From NCBI GenBank assembly GCA_964483805.1, contig CAZADH010000045.1, forward strand, positions 1 through 27,683: a stretch of DNA of 27,683 nucleotides, written 5' to 3'. The notes under the pieces are model-generated. The model saw nothing but the letters and a program-made list of their open reading frames with translations. It was not told where the DNA came from and did no database searches. Below, in pieces: positions 1-7,516 of this stretch (position 1 is the first letter of the stretch; each line of letters starts with the position of its first letter). This DNA comes from CAZADH01 sp964483805. Its GTDB lineage: Bacteria > Muiribacteriota > Ozemobacteria > Ozemobacterales > Ozemobacteraceae. The position numbers were made by a program, and so were the translations under genes.

Positions 1-986
1 AGGGTTTGCCCGGCCGAAGGTACCGAGATGTTGTAGGCCCGCGCCAGGCGCGTGATTGAATCGAGCAGAATAACGACATCGCGCCCCATTTCGACGTGAC
101 GTTTGGCCTTCTCGAGAAGCAGTTCACTCACCTTGATGTGGTTGGAGATGGGCTCGTCGAAGGTGCTGGCGAGGACTTCGGCATTGACCGAGCGGCGCAT
201 GTCGGTGACCTCTTCGGGGCGCTCGTCGATCAGGAGAATCAGCAGAAGAATCTCAGGGTGGTTCTCGAGGATCGCGTTGGCGACATGCTTCAGAAGTACG
301 GTCTTTCCGGCCTTTGGCGGCGCGACAATCAAACCGCGCTGCCCCTTGCCGATCGGGCTGATCAGATCGACGAGGCGCGTGGAAATGTTGCCAGCCGCAT
401 CTTCGAGCTTGAACCGTTCGGTCGGGAACAGCGGGATGAGGTCTTCGTAGTTCGGCCGGTTGGCTGCACGCGCCGGCTCGAGCCCGTTGATAGCCTCGAT
501 GCGCACGAGGGCGTGGTAGCTCTCGTTGTCGCGTGGGGTGCGGACGCTGCAAATCACAGTGTCGCCGTTCATGAGGTTGAAGCGGCGGATTTGCGACGGC
601 GACACATAGACATCATCGTTGTTCTGCACGTAGCTGCGGGTGCGCAGGAACCCATACCCGTCGGGCATGGTCTCGAGAACACCTTCGGACAGGGCCAGAT
701 TCTCGCGGGCCAGGTGCGCGCGCATGATATCGCGCACGAGTTGCTCTTTGGCATGCTTCTCGACGCCGGTCAAACCCAGATGTTTGGCGATGGCGCGCAG
801 GTTCTTGACCGGCTCGCGGGTCAATTGCAGCCAGGTGATCTGCGGTTGGGCATCGATGATCGCGCCCAGATCGGCCGGGGTGGTGGAGGCCGAATCGTCG
901 GCGGTTGGGGCTGCCGCCGCTGCTGCTGCTGCTGCGCGAGCCGCTGAACGAGAAGACGAGGAACGAGGTGTTGCTGAGGAACTCAT
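1..986 (-). CDS. rho: Transcription termination factor Rho, C-terminal part beyond the window
   Basis: Hexameric RNA-dependent ATPase that ends transcription at Rho-dependent sites. The first 328 residues are present and the frame is open to the left edge. After an Ala/Ser-rich leader (about residues 1-40, including a run of alanines) comes the Rho N-terminal domain (about 45-95). It is followed by the OB-fold RNA-binding domain, with DGYGFLR near 110 and DDVYVSPSQIRRF near 128. The ATPase domain begins with Walker A APPKAGKT (lysine about residue 228), continues with LLIDERPEEVTDMRR, and reaches VVILLDSITRLARAYN at the window edge; the remaining C-terminal part (roughly 90 residues in a typical Rho) is outside. 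The start at 986 is preceded by GAAGGA. E. coli Rho has 419 residues, so the Ala/Ser leader is an addition. It lies 231 bp downstream of flgJ, so it may have its own promoter or be read from the flagellar operon; I saw no convincing promoter. Confidence 0.97.
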   Translation of the reverse strand, partial: MSSSATPRSSSSRSAARAAAAAAAAAPTADDSASTTPADLGAIIDAQPQITWLQLTREPVKNLRAIAKHLGLTGVEKHAKEQLVRDIMRAHLARENLALSEGVLETMPDGYGFLRTRSYVQNNDDVYVSPSQIRRFNLMNGDTVICSVRTPRDNESYHALVRIEAINGLEPARAANRPNYEDLIPLFPTERFKLEDAAGNISTRLVDLISPIGKGQRGLIVAPPKAGKTVLLKHVANAILENHPEILLLILLIDERPEEVTDMRRSVNAEVLASTFDEPISNHIKVSELLLEKAKRHVEMGRDVVILLDSITRLARAYNISVPSAGQT

Positions 987-1217
987 GCTGTTTCGAATCC
1001 TTCACCCGGCGGGAGATTGCCCACTGGTCCCGTGCCCCCGGCGGTCGTGCATTGCCGGAAAGCGCTGCTAGAGCCTTGGTCGCCGTTGCGCTCCTCGAAA
1101 GGTACGCAAAGGAATAACCAAATGTACCACGATGTATGTCCAGGGCGGAAGTCGGTCGGGCGAAAAATTCACCGCTACGCGTCAACCGGACCGCGAACCC
1201 CAAAACCCCAATGTCTC
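987..1217 (-). other. flgJ-rho intergenic region (probable rho leader)
   Basis: 231 bp between the flgJ stop and the rho start. No credible open frame with a ribosome binding site is seen. A TTGACG hexamer occurs near the flgJ end but has no matching -10 element, so no promoter is called. Because rho is autoregulated through its leader in several bacteria (established knowledge), this is where such control would lie, but no specific structure was recognised. Confidence 0.4.
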
Positions 1218-1553
1218 TCAGCGACGCGATGCTCCAGGAACGACGGCGCGCGACAACTGGGAGAACAACAACTCGGCCATGCCCATACCCTTCTTTTGTG
1301 AGACCTCTTTCGAACGTTCCTGGTCGAGCATGTCGGCGAAAATCTCTTCGGCCTGCCCACCCCCGACCAGATTCGTCTTGTGCACGGTCTTGCGCATGGT
1401 TTTCAACATTTGATAGACGAACAGTGACTCGAAATCACGACAGGTCTTGTCGAGTTTCTCGAGTTCTTTGCGTTGCGCGTCGGAAATCTCTGGCGTTTTT
1501 ACGCGCCGCGGCACGCTCATGCGTGGCGTCAGAGCGAGGCGCAACGGATCCAT
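1218..1553 (-). CDS. flgJ: FlgJ-type rod-binding protein (rod-binding domain only)
   Basis: A 111-residue protein matching the N-terminal rod-binding domain of FlgJ, which helps rod assembly in the periplasm. The diagnostic part is the helix pair CRDFESLFVYQMLKTMRKT (about 38-56), followed by GGGQAEEIFADMLDQE and a Gly-Met-Gly-containing helix that includes MAELLFSQL. E. coli FlgJ is about 313 residues and carries a C-terminal peptidoglycan-hydrolase domain. That domain is absent here, so the hole through the wall must be made by another enzyme. Single-domain FlgJ is known from alphaproteobacteria and others. It starts 16 bp after the TPR gene stop and is the last flagellar gene of the cluster. 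The SD (AAAGG) is weak; an internal Met at residue 12 is an alternative start. Confidence 0.88.
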   Translation of the reverse strand: MDPLRLALTPRMSVPRRVKTPEISDAQRKELEKLDKTCRDFESLFVYQMLKTMRKTVHKTNLVGGGQAEEIFADMLDQERSKEVSQKKGMGMAELLFSQLSRAVVPGASRR

Positions 1554-1569
1554 GATTTCGGTGTACCTT

Positions 1570-2415
1570 TCAGCCGATGCGGGATTGAAAACTCAAAAAC
1601 CGCTCATTCTGCGGCTCGAGCTCGAGTGCTTTCGTGAGAAACTCACGTGCCCTCCGTTGCTCACCGGTGGCGTGATAGGCCTCGGCCACGGCGAAGAAGG
1701 CGTCGGCGTCACTATACAACAAGCCAAAACTGAAGTGGTAATCGATTTCGTCGGTGTCGAATTCGACGGCCTTGAGCAGGAACGGCAGCGCTTTTTCGGG
1801 TTTGCCCATGAAGAAGTGGCACCGGCCGATGTAGTAATGACCCTCGGCGTACCGGTCTTTGATGCGAACCAGCGACTCGTAATGCTCGACGACCTTTTCG
1901 AATTGCTGGTGCGCGTCGACGGCACGGTCTTTCTTGAGCAGAGCCCGACCCAGCGTGAAGCGTGCCATCAGGTCGCTTGGGTCTTTGACCAGGGCCAGTT
2001 TCAAATCGCTGATCGCTTCATCGTAGAGCGACAGCTCGAGCTTGACGTAGCCGCGTCGCGCATAGATCTCGTAGTGTTCGGGATCCATTTGCAGAGCCCG
2101 GTCGAGTTCGGCGAGCGCTTCATCGTAGCGTCCGACGTGACCGTAGGCCGACCCCAGGTCGAAATGCGAATTCTCGACATCCGGTTTCAGTTCGATCGAT
2201 TTTTGGTACATTTCGATCGCTTTCTTCATCTGGCCCTTTTTTTGGTAGTAATCACCGAGCTTGTTGTACGCCTCGGCGAAGCACGGGTCGCACTTGACGG
2301 CCTCGAGCATCTCGGTGATGGCCTGATCGATCTTGCCGCGGATGTCGAACGACAAGCCGCGATCGAAGTGCTGGTTGGCCAGGTCGCGGTCTTCAATGGA
2401 AACGAATGACGCCAT
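1570..2415 (-). CDS. TPR-repeat protein inside the flagellar operon
   Basis: A 281-residue, apparently cytoplasmic protein (no signal peptide or membrane segment) made of about seven tetratricopeptide repeats. Examples are AYNKLGDYYQKKGQMKKAIEMYQKSI, cut here to its pattern of A/Y/G/A/P positions, then SHFDLGSAYGHVGRYDEAL, IYARRGYVKLELSLYDEAI and GHYYIGRCHFFMGKPEKAL. TPRs form a superhelical protein-binding scaffold. The partner cannot be read from sequence, but the position between flgI and flgJ suggests a chaperone or assembly factor for the rod or rings (inference). The start at 2415 is chosen because GGAGGT lies nine bases upstream; a longer frame to 2490 has no such site and an unlikely N-terminus. 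It has its own probable promoter (2478-2506). It resembles the plus-strand TPR gene at 25126-26148 in style. Confidence 0.85.
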   Translation of the reverse strand: MASFVSIEDRDLANQHFDRGLSFDIRGKIDQAITEMLEAVKCDPCFAEAYNKLGDYYQKKGQMKKAIEMYQKSIELKPDVENSHFDLGSAYGHVGRYDEALAELDRALQMDPEHYEIYARRGYVKLELSLYDEAISDLKLALVKDPSDLMARFTLGRALLKKDRAVDAHQQFEKVVEHYESLVRIKDRYAEGHYYIGRCHFFMGKPEKALPFLLKAVEFDTDEIDYHFSFGLLYSDADAFFAVAEAYHATGEQRRAREFLTKALELEPQNERFLSFQSRIG

Positions 2416-2477
2416 GGCGAATCTACCTCCGGGGGCGGGGGGAATTGCACGGGCGCGCAAAAGGCGATGGCACGTCG

Positions 2478-2506
2478 AACATAACATCACCCCCAGAGTT
2501 TGTAAA
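2478..2506 (-). promoter_or_regulatory. Sigma70-type promoter for TPR gene and flgJ
   Basis: On the minus strand the sequence reads TTTACA, a 17-base spacer, then TATGTT, close to the TTGACA/TATAAT consensus with ideal spacing. It lies in the 129-bp gap after flgI and about 63 bases before the TPR start. It would allow the TPR protein and flgJ to be made independently of the upstream ring genes. Confidence 0.6.
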
Positions 2507-2544
2507 GACGTCGCGTTACATTTTTGTCGCCAGGGGGTACCGAC

Positions 2545-3669
2545 TCAGATCAACTTGATCTCACCGTGAAGGGCGCCGGCCGCGGCAATGGCCTGCAGAA
2601 TCGCGATCATGTCACGCGGATTGGCGCCGATGACATTGAGCAGCTTGACCAGTTCCTCGACCGTCGTGTCGCCCGGCAAGGTGACCATCCCGCCGCTGCT
2701 TGCCGCTGCGCCCGCGGCCTGTCCGGCAGCGGGCGAGCCCGTGCCGGCGCCCTGACCGGCGGCGCGCCCATTGCCCGCGCCTCCCACATCGATCTTGAGA
2801 CCACCCTGGGCGATCGATACCGTGCTGATGCGCACATTGTTGCCGATGACAATCGTGCCCGTCTTCTCGTTGATGACCACCTGATTCGATTCCTCGATGG
2901 TGAGAGGCAGATCCTGAATCGTCGCCGCGAACGCGACGGGATCGTCGGTGAAGCTGGTGGGTACGGTGACGCGAACGGTGCCCGGATCGATCGTCTTGGC
3001 CCATCCCTCACCGAACTTGCGGTCCACCGCTTCTTTCACGCGCCGCGCCAGATTGCAGTCTTTGCGCTCGAGACACAGACAGAAGGTGCCGTCTGCCGCA
3101 AAACGACCGCCAACCTCGCGCTCGAGGATCGCGCCGCCAGGCACGCGACCGACGGTCAAATGGTTCTGCTGCCGGCCGCCTTGATTCTGGCCGCCGCCGG
3201 CGCCCTGGCCGGCCGGCATGCCGCCGACGGTCACCTGGCCCTGGGCCACGGCATAGACCTCGCCGTTGCCACCCTTCAACTGTGTGGGCAGCAGCACGCC
3301 GCCCTGCAGACTCTTGGCGTCGCCGATGGAACTCATGGTGATGTCGATGCGGTCGCCGGCGTTCGAGAACGGCGGAATCATCGCGGTCACCATCACGGCG
3401 GCGATGTTATTGGTCTTCACCGAGTTGGTGTCCACTTCCATGCCCATGTTGCGCAGCATGCCGCGCGCCATGTCCTGGCTCAGTGCCGATTTGTCGCCGG
3501 TCCCGGAAAGGCCGGTTCCGAGGCCATCCCCAAGCAACTGATACTCCCGGACGTCTTTGACCCGGGCGATGTTCTTGAGGCGAACGCTGGTCTGGGCCGC
3601 GATGGGTGCGGTGAGGGCCAGGGTGAGCAGAAACGAGACGACCAGCAGGCGTGAGCGGCATACGACCAT
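2545..3669 (-). CDS. flgI: Flagellar P-ring protein FlgI
   Basis: Periplasmic protein that forms the P-ring bushing around the rod in the peptidoglycan layer. There is a Sec signal peptide (hydrophobic LLVVSFLLTLALTAPIAAQ, cleavage after about residue 25). The mature protein starts with the family motif SVRLKNIARVKDVREYQLLGDGLGTGLSGTGD in order, continues with NNIAAVMVTAMIPPF, RIDITMSSIGDAKSLQGGVLL, and ends GALHGEIKLI. At 374 residues it is near the usual length, but two Gly/Ala/Gln-rich loops stand out: one after QVTVGG (about 152-172) and one near 275-310. The SD GGAGG is eight bases before the ATG at 3669. It lies 81 bp downstream of flgH, with an unusual AT-rich block between them. Confidence 0.97.
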   Translation of the reverse strand: MVVCRSRLLVVSFLLTLALTAPIAAQTSVRLKNIARVKDVREYQLLGDGLGTGLSGTGDKSALSQDMARGMLRNMGMEVDTNSVKTNNIAAVMVTAMIPPFSNAGDRIDITMSSIGDAKSLQGGVLLPTQLKGGNGEVYAVAQGQVTVGGMPAGQGAGGGQNQGGRQQNHLTVGRVPGGAILEREVGGRFAADGTFCLCLERKDCNLARRVKEAVDRKFGEGWAKTIDPGTVRVTVPTSFTDDPVAFAATIQDLPLTIEESNQVVINEKTGTIVIGNNVRISTVSIAQGGLKIDVGGAGNGRAAGQGAGTGSPAAGQAAGAAASSGGMVTLPGDTTVEELVKLLNVIGANPRDMIAILQAIAAAGALHGEIKLI

Positions 3670-3690
3670 CGGGGGTGCCTCCGGGAATCG

Positions 3691-3718
3691 AATACTATTT
3701 ATTTATAATGTATGTATT
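3691..3718. other. AT-rich block upstream of flgI
   Basis: A 28-bp stretch with only four G/C pairs in an otherwise GC-rich window, bounded by AATAC at 3691 and its inverted copy GTATT ending at 3718. It sits between the flgH stop and the flgI SD. TATAAT occurs on the plus strand and TATAAA on the minus strand, but no properly spaced -35 accompanies either, so it is not called a promoter. It could be a protein-binding or melting site. Confidence 0.4.
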
Positions 3719-3750
3719 AATCGGCGAGTCGGATTTAGGCGTTGGTGCGA

Positions 3751-4359
3751 TCAGAACAGGAACGAAGTCACCTTGGTGAACAGGCCGGGGCGTTGGGTCG
3801 CGCCGACGGCGCCCTTGCCTTCGTACTTGATCTCGGCATCGGCGAGCGCGGTCGAATTGATGTTGTTCTTGGCGTCGATGTCGCGGGGACGGGCCACGCC
3901 CCGCACGTGGATGATCTGGGCCTCTTTGTTGACCCGCACGCGGCGGTGCCCTTCGATGAGCAGATTGCCGTTGGGCAAAACCTCGAGCACCTGGGCGCTG
4001 ACAGTGGCGCTGACGTTGCCCGACCGCGAGGTGGTACCGTTGCCGTTCCAGGTGTTCTTCACTTCGTGTTTGCCCGTGAACTTCTGCAGCAACTTCGGAA
4101 TGGCAGGAATCTGCGGGGTCGCCTTGACCTCGACCGAAGAGTCGTCGGCGGTGGCCGAGGATGCTTTCTGCTGCGCGCTCGCCTGTTCTGCAACGTTGAC
4201 GGTGATGATGTCTCCTGGCCTGAACTCACGGGTGCCGCCCGGCGTGTACAGATCGTTACCGCCCAGCCACAACGGCGCGGCCATGGTCATGCCGGCCACG
4301 CTGATGAGCACGAGTGCCGTCAAGGCGGCATTGCGTGTGTGGCGCTTATTCCGTTTCAT
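3751..4359 (-). CDS. flgH: Flagellar L-ring protein FlgH without a lipobox
   Basis: Outer-membrane L-ring protein that completes the bushing with FlgI. Of its 202 residues, about 1-28 form a Sec signal peptide ending MTMAAP. Family features follow: LYTPGGTREFRPGDIITVNVAEQ (the GD-I-T-V core), GNVSATVSAQVLEVLPNGNLLIEGHRRVRVN in consecutive blocks, and IHVRGVARPRDID. It ends GLFTKVTSFLF. E. coli FlgH is a lipoprotein (signal ending LTGC). Here there is no cysteine in or after the signal sequence, so lipid anchoring is not possible by the usual route. The start overlaps the flgA 3' end by 14 bp and its SD (AAGG) lies within flgA, suggesting coupled translation. Confidence 0.95.
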   Translation of the reverse strand: MKRNKRHTRNAALTALVLISVAGMTMAAPLWLGGNDLYTPGGTREFRPGDIITVNVAEQASAQQKASSATADDSSVEVKATPQIPAIPKLLQKFTGKHEVKNTWNGNGTTSRSGNVSATVSAQVLEVLPNGNLLIEGHRRVRVNKEAQIIHVRGVARPRDIDAKNNINSTALADAEIKYEGKGAVGATQRPGLFTKVTSFLF

Positions 4360-5827
4360 GTTCGACCTTGCCTTTCCCGACCACGGTACCGGTGATCGGC
4401 CGATTGTTGGCCAGATTCGTGAGGCGTATGGTTTCGCCCAATTGACCGGTCTGCAGGGCCCGGGCCCGGACCTTGAGCGCCAGCGACCCGGATTTCACGG
4501 TGAACTCCACCGTCTCGCCCTGCCGAACGAGCGGTGATCCCGCCTTGCCGGCCGGGGCGGTGGTTCCCCGCCTGACGGCTGCCATGGCTGATGTCGCGCC
4601 ATTGTCGGCCGAGAGCGGCCGGCCGGTCTGAACCATCGACGGCGCGAACTCGTCGCGGGTCTGGGCGCGGGCAGCCGACCACGCTGGCGCAGTGTGCCCA
4701 GTGGTGGGCGCCGCAGCGGCCACCGGTGCAGGATTCTGGTTGATCAGGGTGCCGAGCGCGTCAACTCCCGCAACCGCAGGGACGCCGGCGTGCGCGCCCG
4801 CCTCGGGGTCGACCGGGCCGGCAACCGCGTCAGCGCTGGTCGGTTGCGACCCCTGCGAGAGCGCGGCATGGTTGGGGGTGTCGGGCGGATTTTCGAGATC
4901 GTCCCGCCGCAACAGGGTTCCCGGAGATTTGTAATGGGTTAACGTTCGGCCGATGGCGTCAGCCGCCGGGACGAAGGCCAGGTTGTCGCGGTTGCGCACC
5001 TTGATGAGCGATGGCTCGATGTCGCTCTCGGCAATGATCTCGCCGCGTTTCATGAGCCGACGCAACTTGCCGGCCGGAATCTCGAGCCAGACGTCAGTTT
5101 GCACGACCTGTTGGATGCGCTCGCCACCCTGGCACCTGACTTCGACCTGATGCAGCACCAGGCCGAGGTTCGCGGTCGACATGGGGGTGACGCTGACCTG
5201 GCCGGCGGGCGACGGCAACCGCAGACTGCGCGGCAAGCGATTCAGGTCGATGCGGATCTGGTCGTCCGGAATGCCGATCAGGCGGCTTTTGCAGGCGGCC
5301 ACGACCCGCTCACGCAAGGCCTCGCCTTCGAGGACATCGCCCTTGCGACGAACGACCACACGTGCGGGGATGGCAAGCCACTGCGCGGTCGCACCGAGCC
5401 GGGGCAGGAGTTGGTCACGGGTGAAGGTGATCTCGTCGAGCGGGTTGATGAGACTACCCAGAACGCGCTCCGCCAACTGGTCGCGCAGCCACGCTGGTGC
5501 GCCGGGCAACAACAGGCTCGACGCATCGACGCGCGCGGTGCCGACCGTCACCTCGGGATTGACGGCCCAGACCGAGGGTTGTTCGGTCGCTTGTTCGCCG
5601 GCCGGCGTCCGCTCGGGAGTGCTGCCCTGCAATAACTCGAGTTTCGGCGAGATGTCGATGGCATCGGTGAGCGCAAATGGGTTGGTGGCTGGGATGATCC
5701 CGATGCGCGTCATCGCCGTCGCCGGTCCGGCCGTGACCGGAAGCGGGACTGCGGCAGAGAGCGCCAAGAGGCCAATGCCGAGGGCAGAACAGCGCCAGAG
5801 CGAAAAGGGCCGGTTGTGGAGACTCAT
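4346..5827 (-). CDS. flgA: P-ring assembly chaperone FlgA with long insert
   Basis: Periplasmic chaperone for P-ring assembly. At 493 residues it is over twice the E. coli protein (about 219). A signal peptide (about 1-33) is followed by a long N-terminal region. The SAF-like domain is recognisable from VWLEIPAGKLRRLMKRGEI through NRDNLAFVPAADAIGRTL to SPGTLLRRDDLENPP (about 240-320). The usual C-terminal piece is PLVRQGETVEFTVKSGSLAL, LKVRARALQTGQLGETIRL and ITGTVVGKGKV (about 428-490). Between them lies about 110 residues rich in Ala, Pro, Gly and Thr, without any recognised domain. The start at 5827 follows three AGGTAA copies in the 35-bp gap after flgG; the last one is a weak SD. Confidence 0.92.
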   Translation of the reverse strand: MSLHNRPFSLWRCSALGIGLLALSAAVPLPVTAGPATAMTRIGIIPATNPFALTDAIDISPKLELLQGSTPERTPAGEQATEQPSVWAVNPEVTVGTARVDASSLLLPGAPAWLRDQLAERVLGSLINPLDEITFTRDQLLPRLGATAQWLAIPARVVVRRKGDVLEGEALRERVVAACKSRLIGIPDDQIRIDLNRLPRSLRLPSPAGQVSVTPMSTANLGLVLHQVEVRCQGGERIQQVVQTDVWLEIPAGKLRRLMKRGEIIAESDIEPSLIKVRNRDNLAFVPAADAIGRTLTHYKSPGTLLRRDDLENPPDTPNHAALSQGSQPTSADAVAGPVDPEAGAHAGVPAVAGVDALGTLINQNPAPVAAAAPTTGHTAPAWSAARAQTRDEFAPSMVQTGRPLSADNGATSAMAAVRRGTTAPAGKAGSPLVRQGETVEFTVKSGSLALKVRARALQTGQLGETIRLTNLANNRPITGTVVGKGKVEHETE

Positions 5828-5862
5828 GGGATATTACCTGTTACCTGTAATGAGATTACCTA

Positions 5863-6651
5863 CTAGCGCTTCAGACCGTTGGCGATCTGCAGCATCTGAT
5901 CGGAGGTCTGGATTGTCTTGGAGTTCGCTTCGTAAGCGCGTTGGGCCACGATCATGTTGACCATCTCCTCGACGACCTTCACATTCGACATTTCGATGAA
6001 ACCCTGGTTGATGTTGCCCAGTTCGTTGGTGCCGGGCAGGCCGTTGATCGGTTCACCGGAGCTGCCGGTAGGGATGAACAGGTTGCGGCCGATCGCTTTG
6101 AGACCGGCCGGGTTCACGAAGTCGGTCAGTTCGAGTTGCGCGATGACCTGCAGTTCGATCTGGTTGGGCATCTTGACGGCGACGATGCCGCTCGGTGTGA
6201 TGTTGATGCCGATGGCATCCTGGGGAATGTTGAAGTTGGGAATGACCGCGTAGCCGTCGCTGTTGACGACCTGGCCGGTCTCGGTCAGCTTCCAGGCGCC
6301 GTCGCGGGTGTAGGCGATCTCGCCCGAGGGCAACTGGATCTGAAAGAACCCCTTGCCTTCGATGACGACGTCGAGTGGATGCTCGGTCTGCTGATACTCG
6401 CCCTGGCTGTGGATCTTCTGGACGGCGACCGGGCGGACGCCGTGACCGACCTGGATACCGACAGGGTAGTGCGTGCCATTGTTGATGGGCGTGCCGGGTT
6501 CCTTGATGGTTTGATAGAGCAGATCCTGGAAGTCGACGCGGCTCTTTTTGAAGCCGGTGGTGGTCACGTTGGCCAGGTTGTTCGAAATCACGTCGATGTT
6601 CAGTTCCTGGCCCTTCATGCCCGTGGCCGCCGAGTAGAGACAGCGCATCAT
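5863..6651 (-). CDS. flgG: Flagellar distal rod protein FlgG
   Basis: Distal rod subunit of the flagellar axial structure, 262 residues as usual for FlgG. The N-terminus has the rod/hook signature MMRCLYSAATGMKGQELNID and ISNNLANVTTTGFKKSRVDF. The middle has HPLDVVIEGKGFFQI and YTRDGAWKLTETGQVVNSDG. The C-terminal heptad region is EMSNVKVVEEMVNMIVAQRA, YEANSKTIQTSDQMLQIANG. FlgG is separated from FlgF by its closer fit to EMSNV and to the DFQDLLYQT region. AGGAGGT lies eight bases before the start. It is 19 bp downstream of flgF. Confidence 0.97.
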   Translation of the reverse strand: MMRCLYSAATGMKGQELNIDVISNNLANVTTTGFKKSRVDFQDLLYQTIKEPGTPINNGTHYPVGIQVGHGVRPVAVQKIHSQGEYQQTEHPLDVVIEGKGFFQIQLPSGEIAYTRDGAWKLTETGQVVNSDGYAVIPNFNIPQDAIGINITPSGIVAVKMPNQIELQVIAQLELTDFVNPAGLKAIGRNLFIPTGSSGEPINGLPGTNELGNINQGFIEMSNVKVVEEMVNMIVAQRAYEANSKTIQTSDQMLQIANGLKR

Positions 6652-6670
6652 AGCTCAGGACCTCCTTTGC

Positions 6671-7516
6671 CTAGCGTCGGGTCGGCCCGACGCTGTTGAT
6701 GCAGCGATCCAACAGCGAATCGTGGGTCTGGACACATTTGGCGTTGGCCTCATAGGCACGCGCCACCTCGATCATCTTCACCATTTCCTGCACGACACTG
6801 AAATTCGGTTTCTCGACGAAGCCGATCTTGACCTTGCCCGAACGCTCCAGATCGACGACGCCGTGATCCCATTTGAAAAGATTGCTGCCTTCGCTTTGGA
6901 AAGCGGTGCGATCGGCCATGGCGCCGCGCAACAGGCGGAAGCGCGGTTGGTCGTTGATGACCACCCGGCCCTCGGTGTCGACGGTGATGCGGTCGCTGGG
7001 CAGGTTCGTCTTCACGCGCACGAAGTTGCCGGCGTACTCACCGTCTTCATTGAGCACGCGGGCGACCGGTTTCTCGTTGGGAACCGGTTCGGCCATGACG
7101 AACTCGCCGTTGCCATTGACCAGGTAACCCTCGCTGTTGAGCATGAACACGCCATCGCGGGTGAAGCGCGGTCCGCGGTCGGTCTCGACGACGAAGAACT
7201 CGTTCTTGTTGTCGAGCGCGAGGTCGAGCGGATTGTCGGTGTTCTCGAATTTGCCCTGATCGAAATCGGTGAAGGTTTCGTCGAGGATGACCCCTGTGCC
7301 GAGCCGACCGATCTTGGGAAACTTCTGCAGAGGGCGCGGCGGATAGAGCTGACCGTCGTTGACCTTGCGCAATTCGGTGGTGGGCAGTTCCTTGAAAATG
7401 CCCTCCTTGCGCTTGTAGCCGGGGGTGTCGACGTTGGCCAGGTTGTTGGCGACCATGTCCTGGCGGATGGTCTCGCACAACATCGAGGCCGAACTGGTGT
7501 AGATGCCACGGATCAT
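6671..7516 (-). CDS. flgF: Flagellar proximal rod protein FlgF
   Basis: Axial protein of the FlgF/FlgG family, 281 residues. The N-terminal motif is MIRGIYTSSASMLCETIRQD then MVANNLANVDTPGYKRKEGIF. The middle contains NTDNPLDLALDNKNEFFVVE and FTRDGVFMLNSEGYLV. The C-terminal coiled part is VVQEMVKMIEVARAYEANAK. The ATG at 7516 is chosen over a longer frame to 7654 because AAGGAGG lies seven bases upstream and the family motif begins exactly there. The start overlaps the stop of the DUF501 gene as ATGA, so translation of the two is likely coupled. FlgF rather than a second FlgG is assigned from its order before flgG and its more divergent sequence. Confidence 0.92.
   Translation of the reverse strand: MIRGIYTSSASMLCETIRQDMVANNLANVDTPGYKRKEGIFKELPTTELRKVNDGQLYPPRPLQKFPKIGRLGTGVILDETFTDFDQGKFENTDNPLDLALDNKNEFFVVETDRGPRFTRDGVFMLNSEGYLVNGNGEFVMAEPVPNEKPVARVLNEDGEYAGNFVRVKTNLPSDRITVDTEGRVVINDQPRFRLLRGAMADRTAFQSEGSNLFKWDHGVVDLERSGKVKIGFVEKPNFSVVQEMVKMIEVARAYEANAKCVQTHDSLLDRCINSVGPTRR

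Noticed and set aside
5828..5862. Three AGGTAA copies before flgA as a regulatory repeat
   Set aside because: Short, and probably just a weak set of SD-like sequences in a 35-bp gap; not enough to claim a regulatory element.
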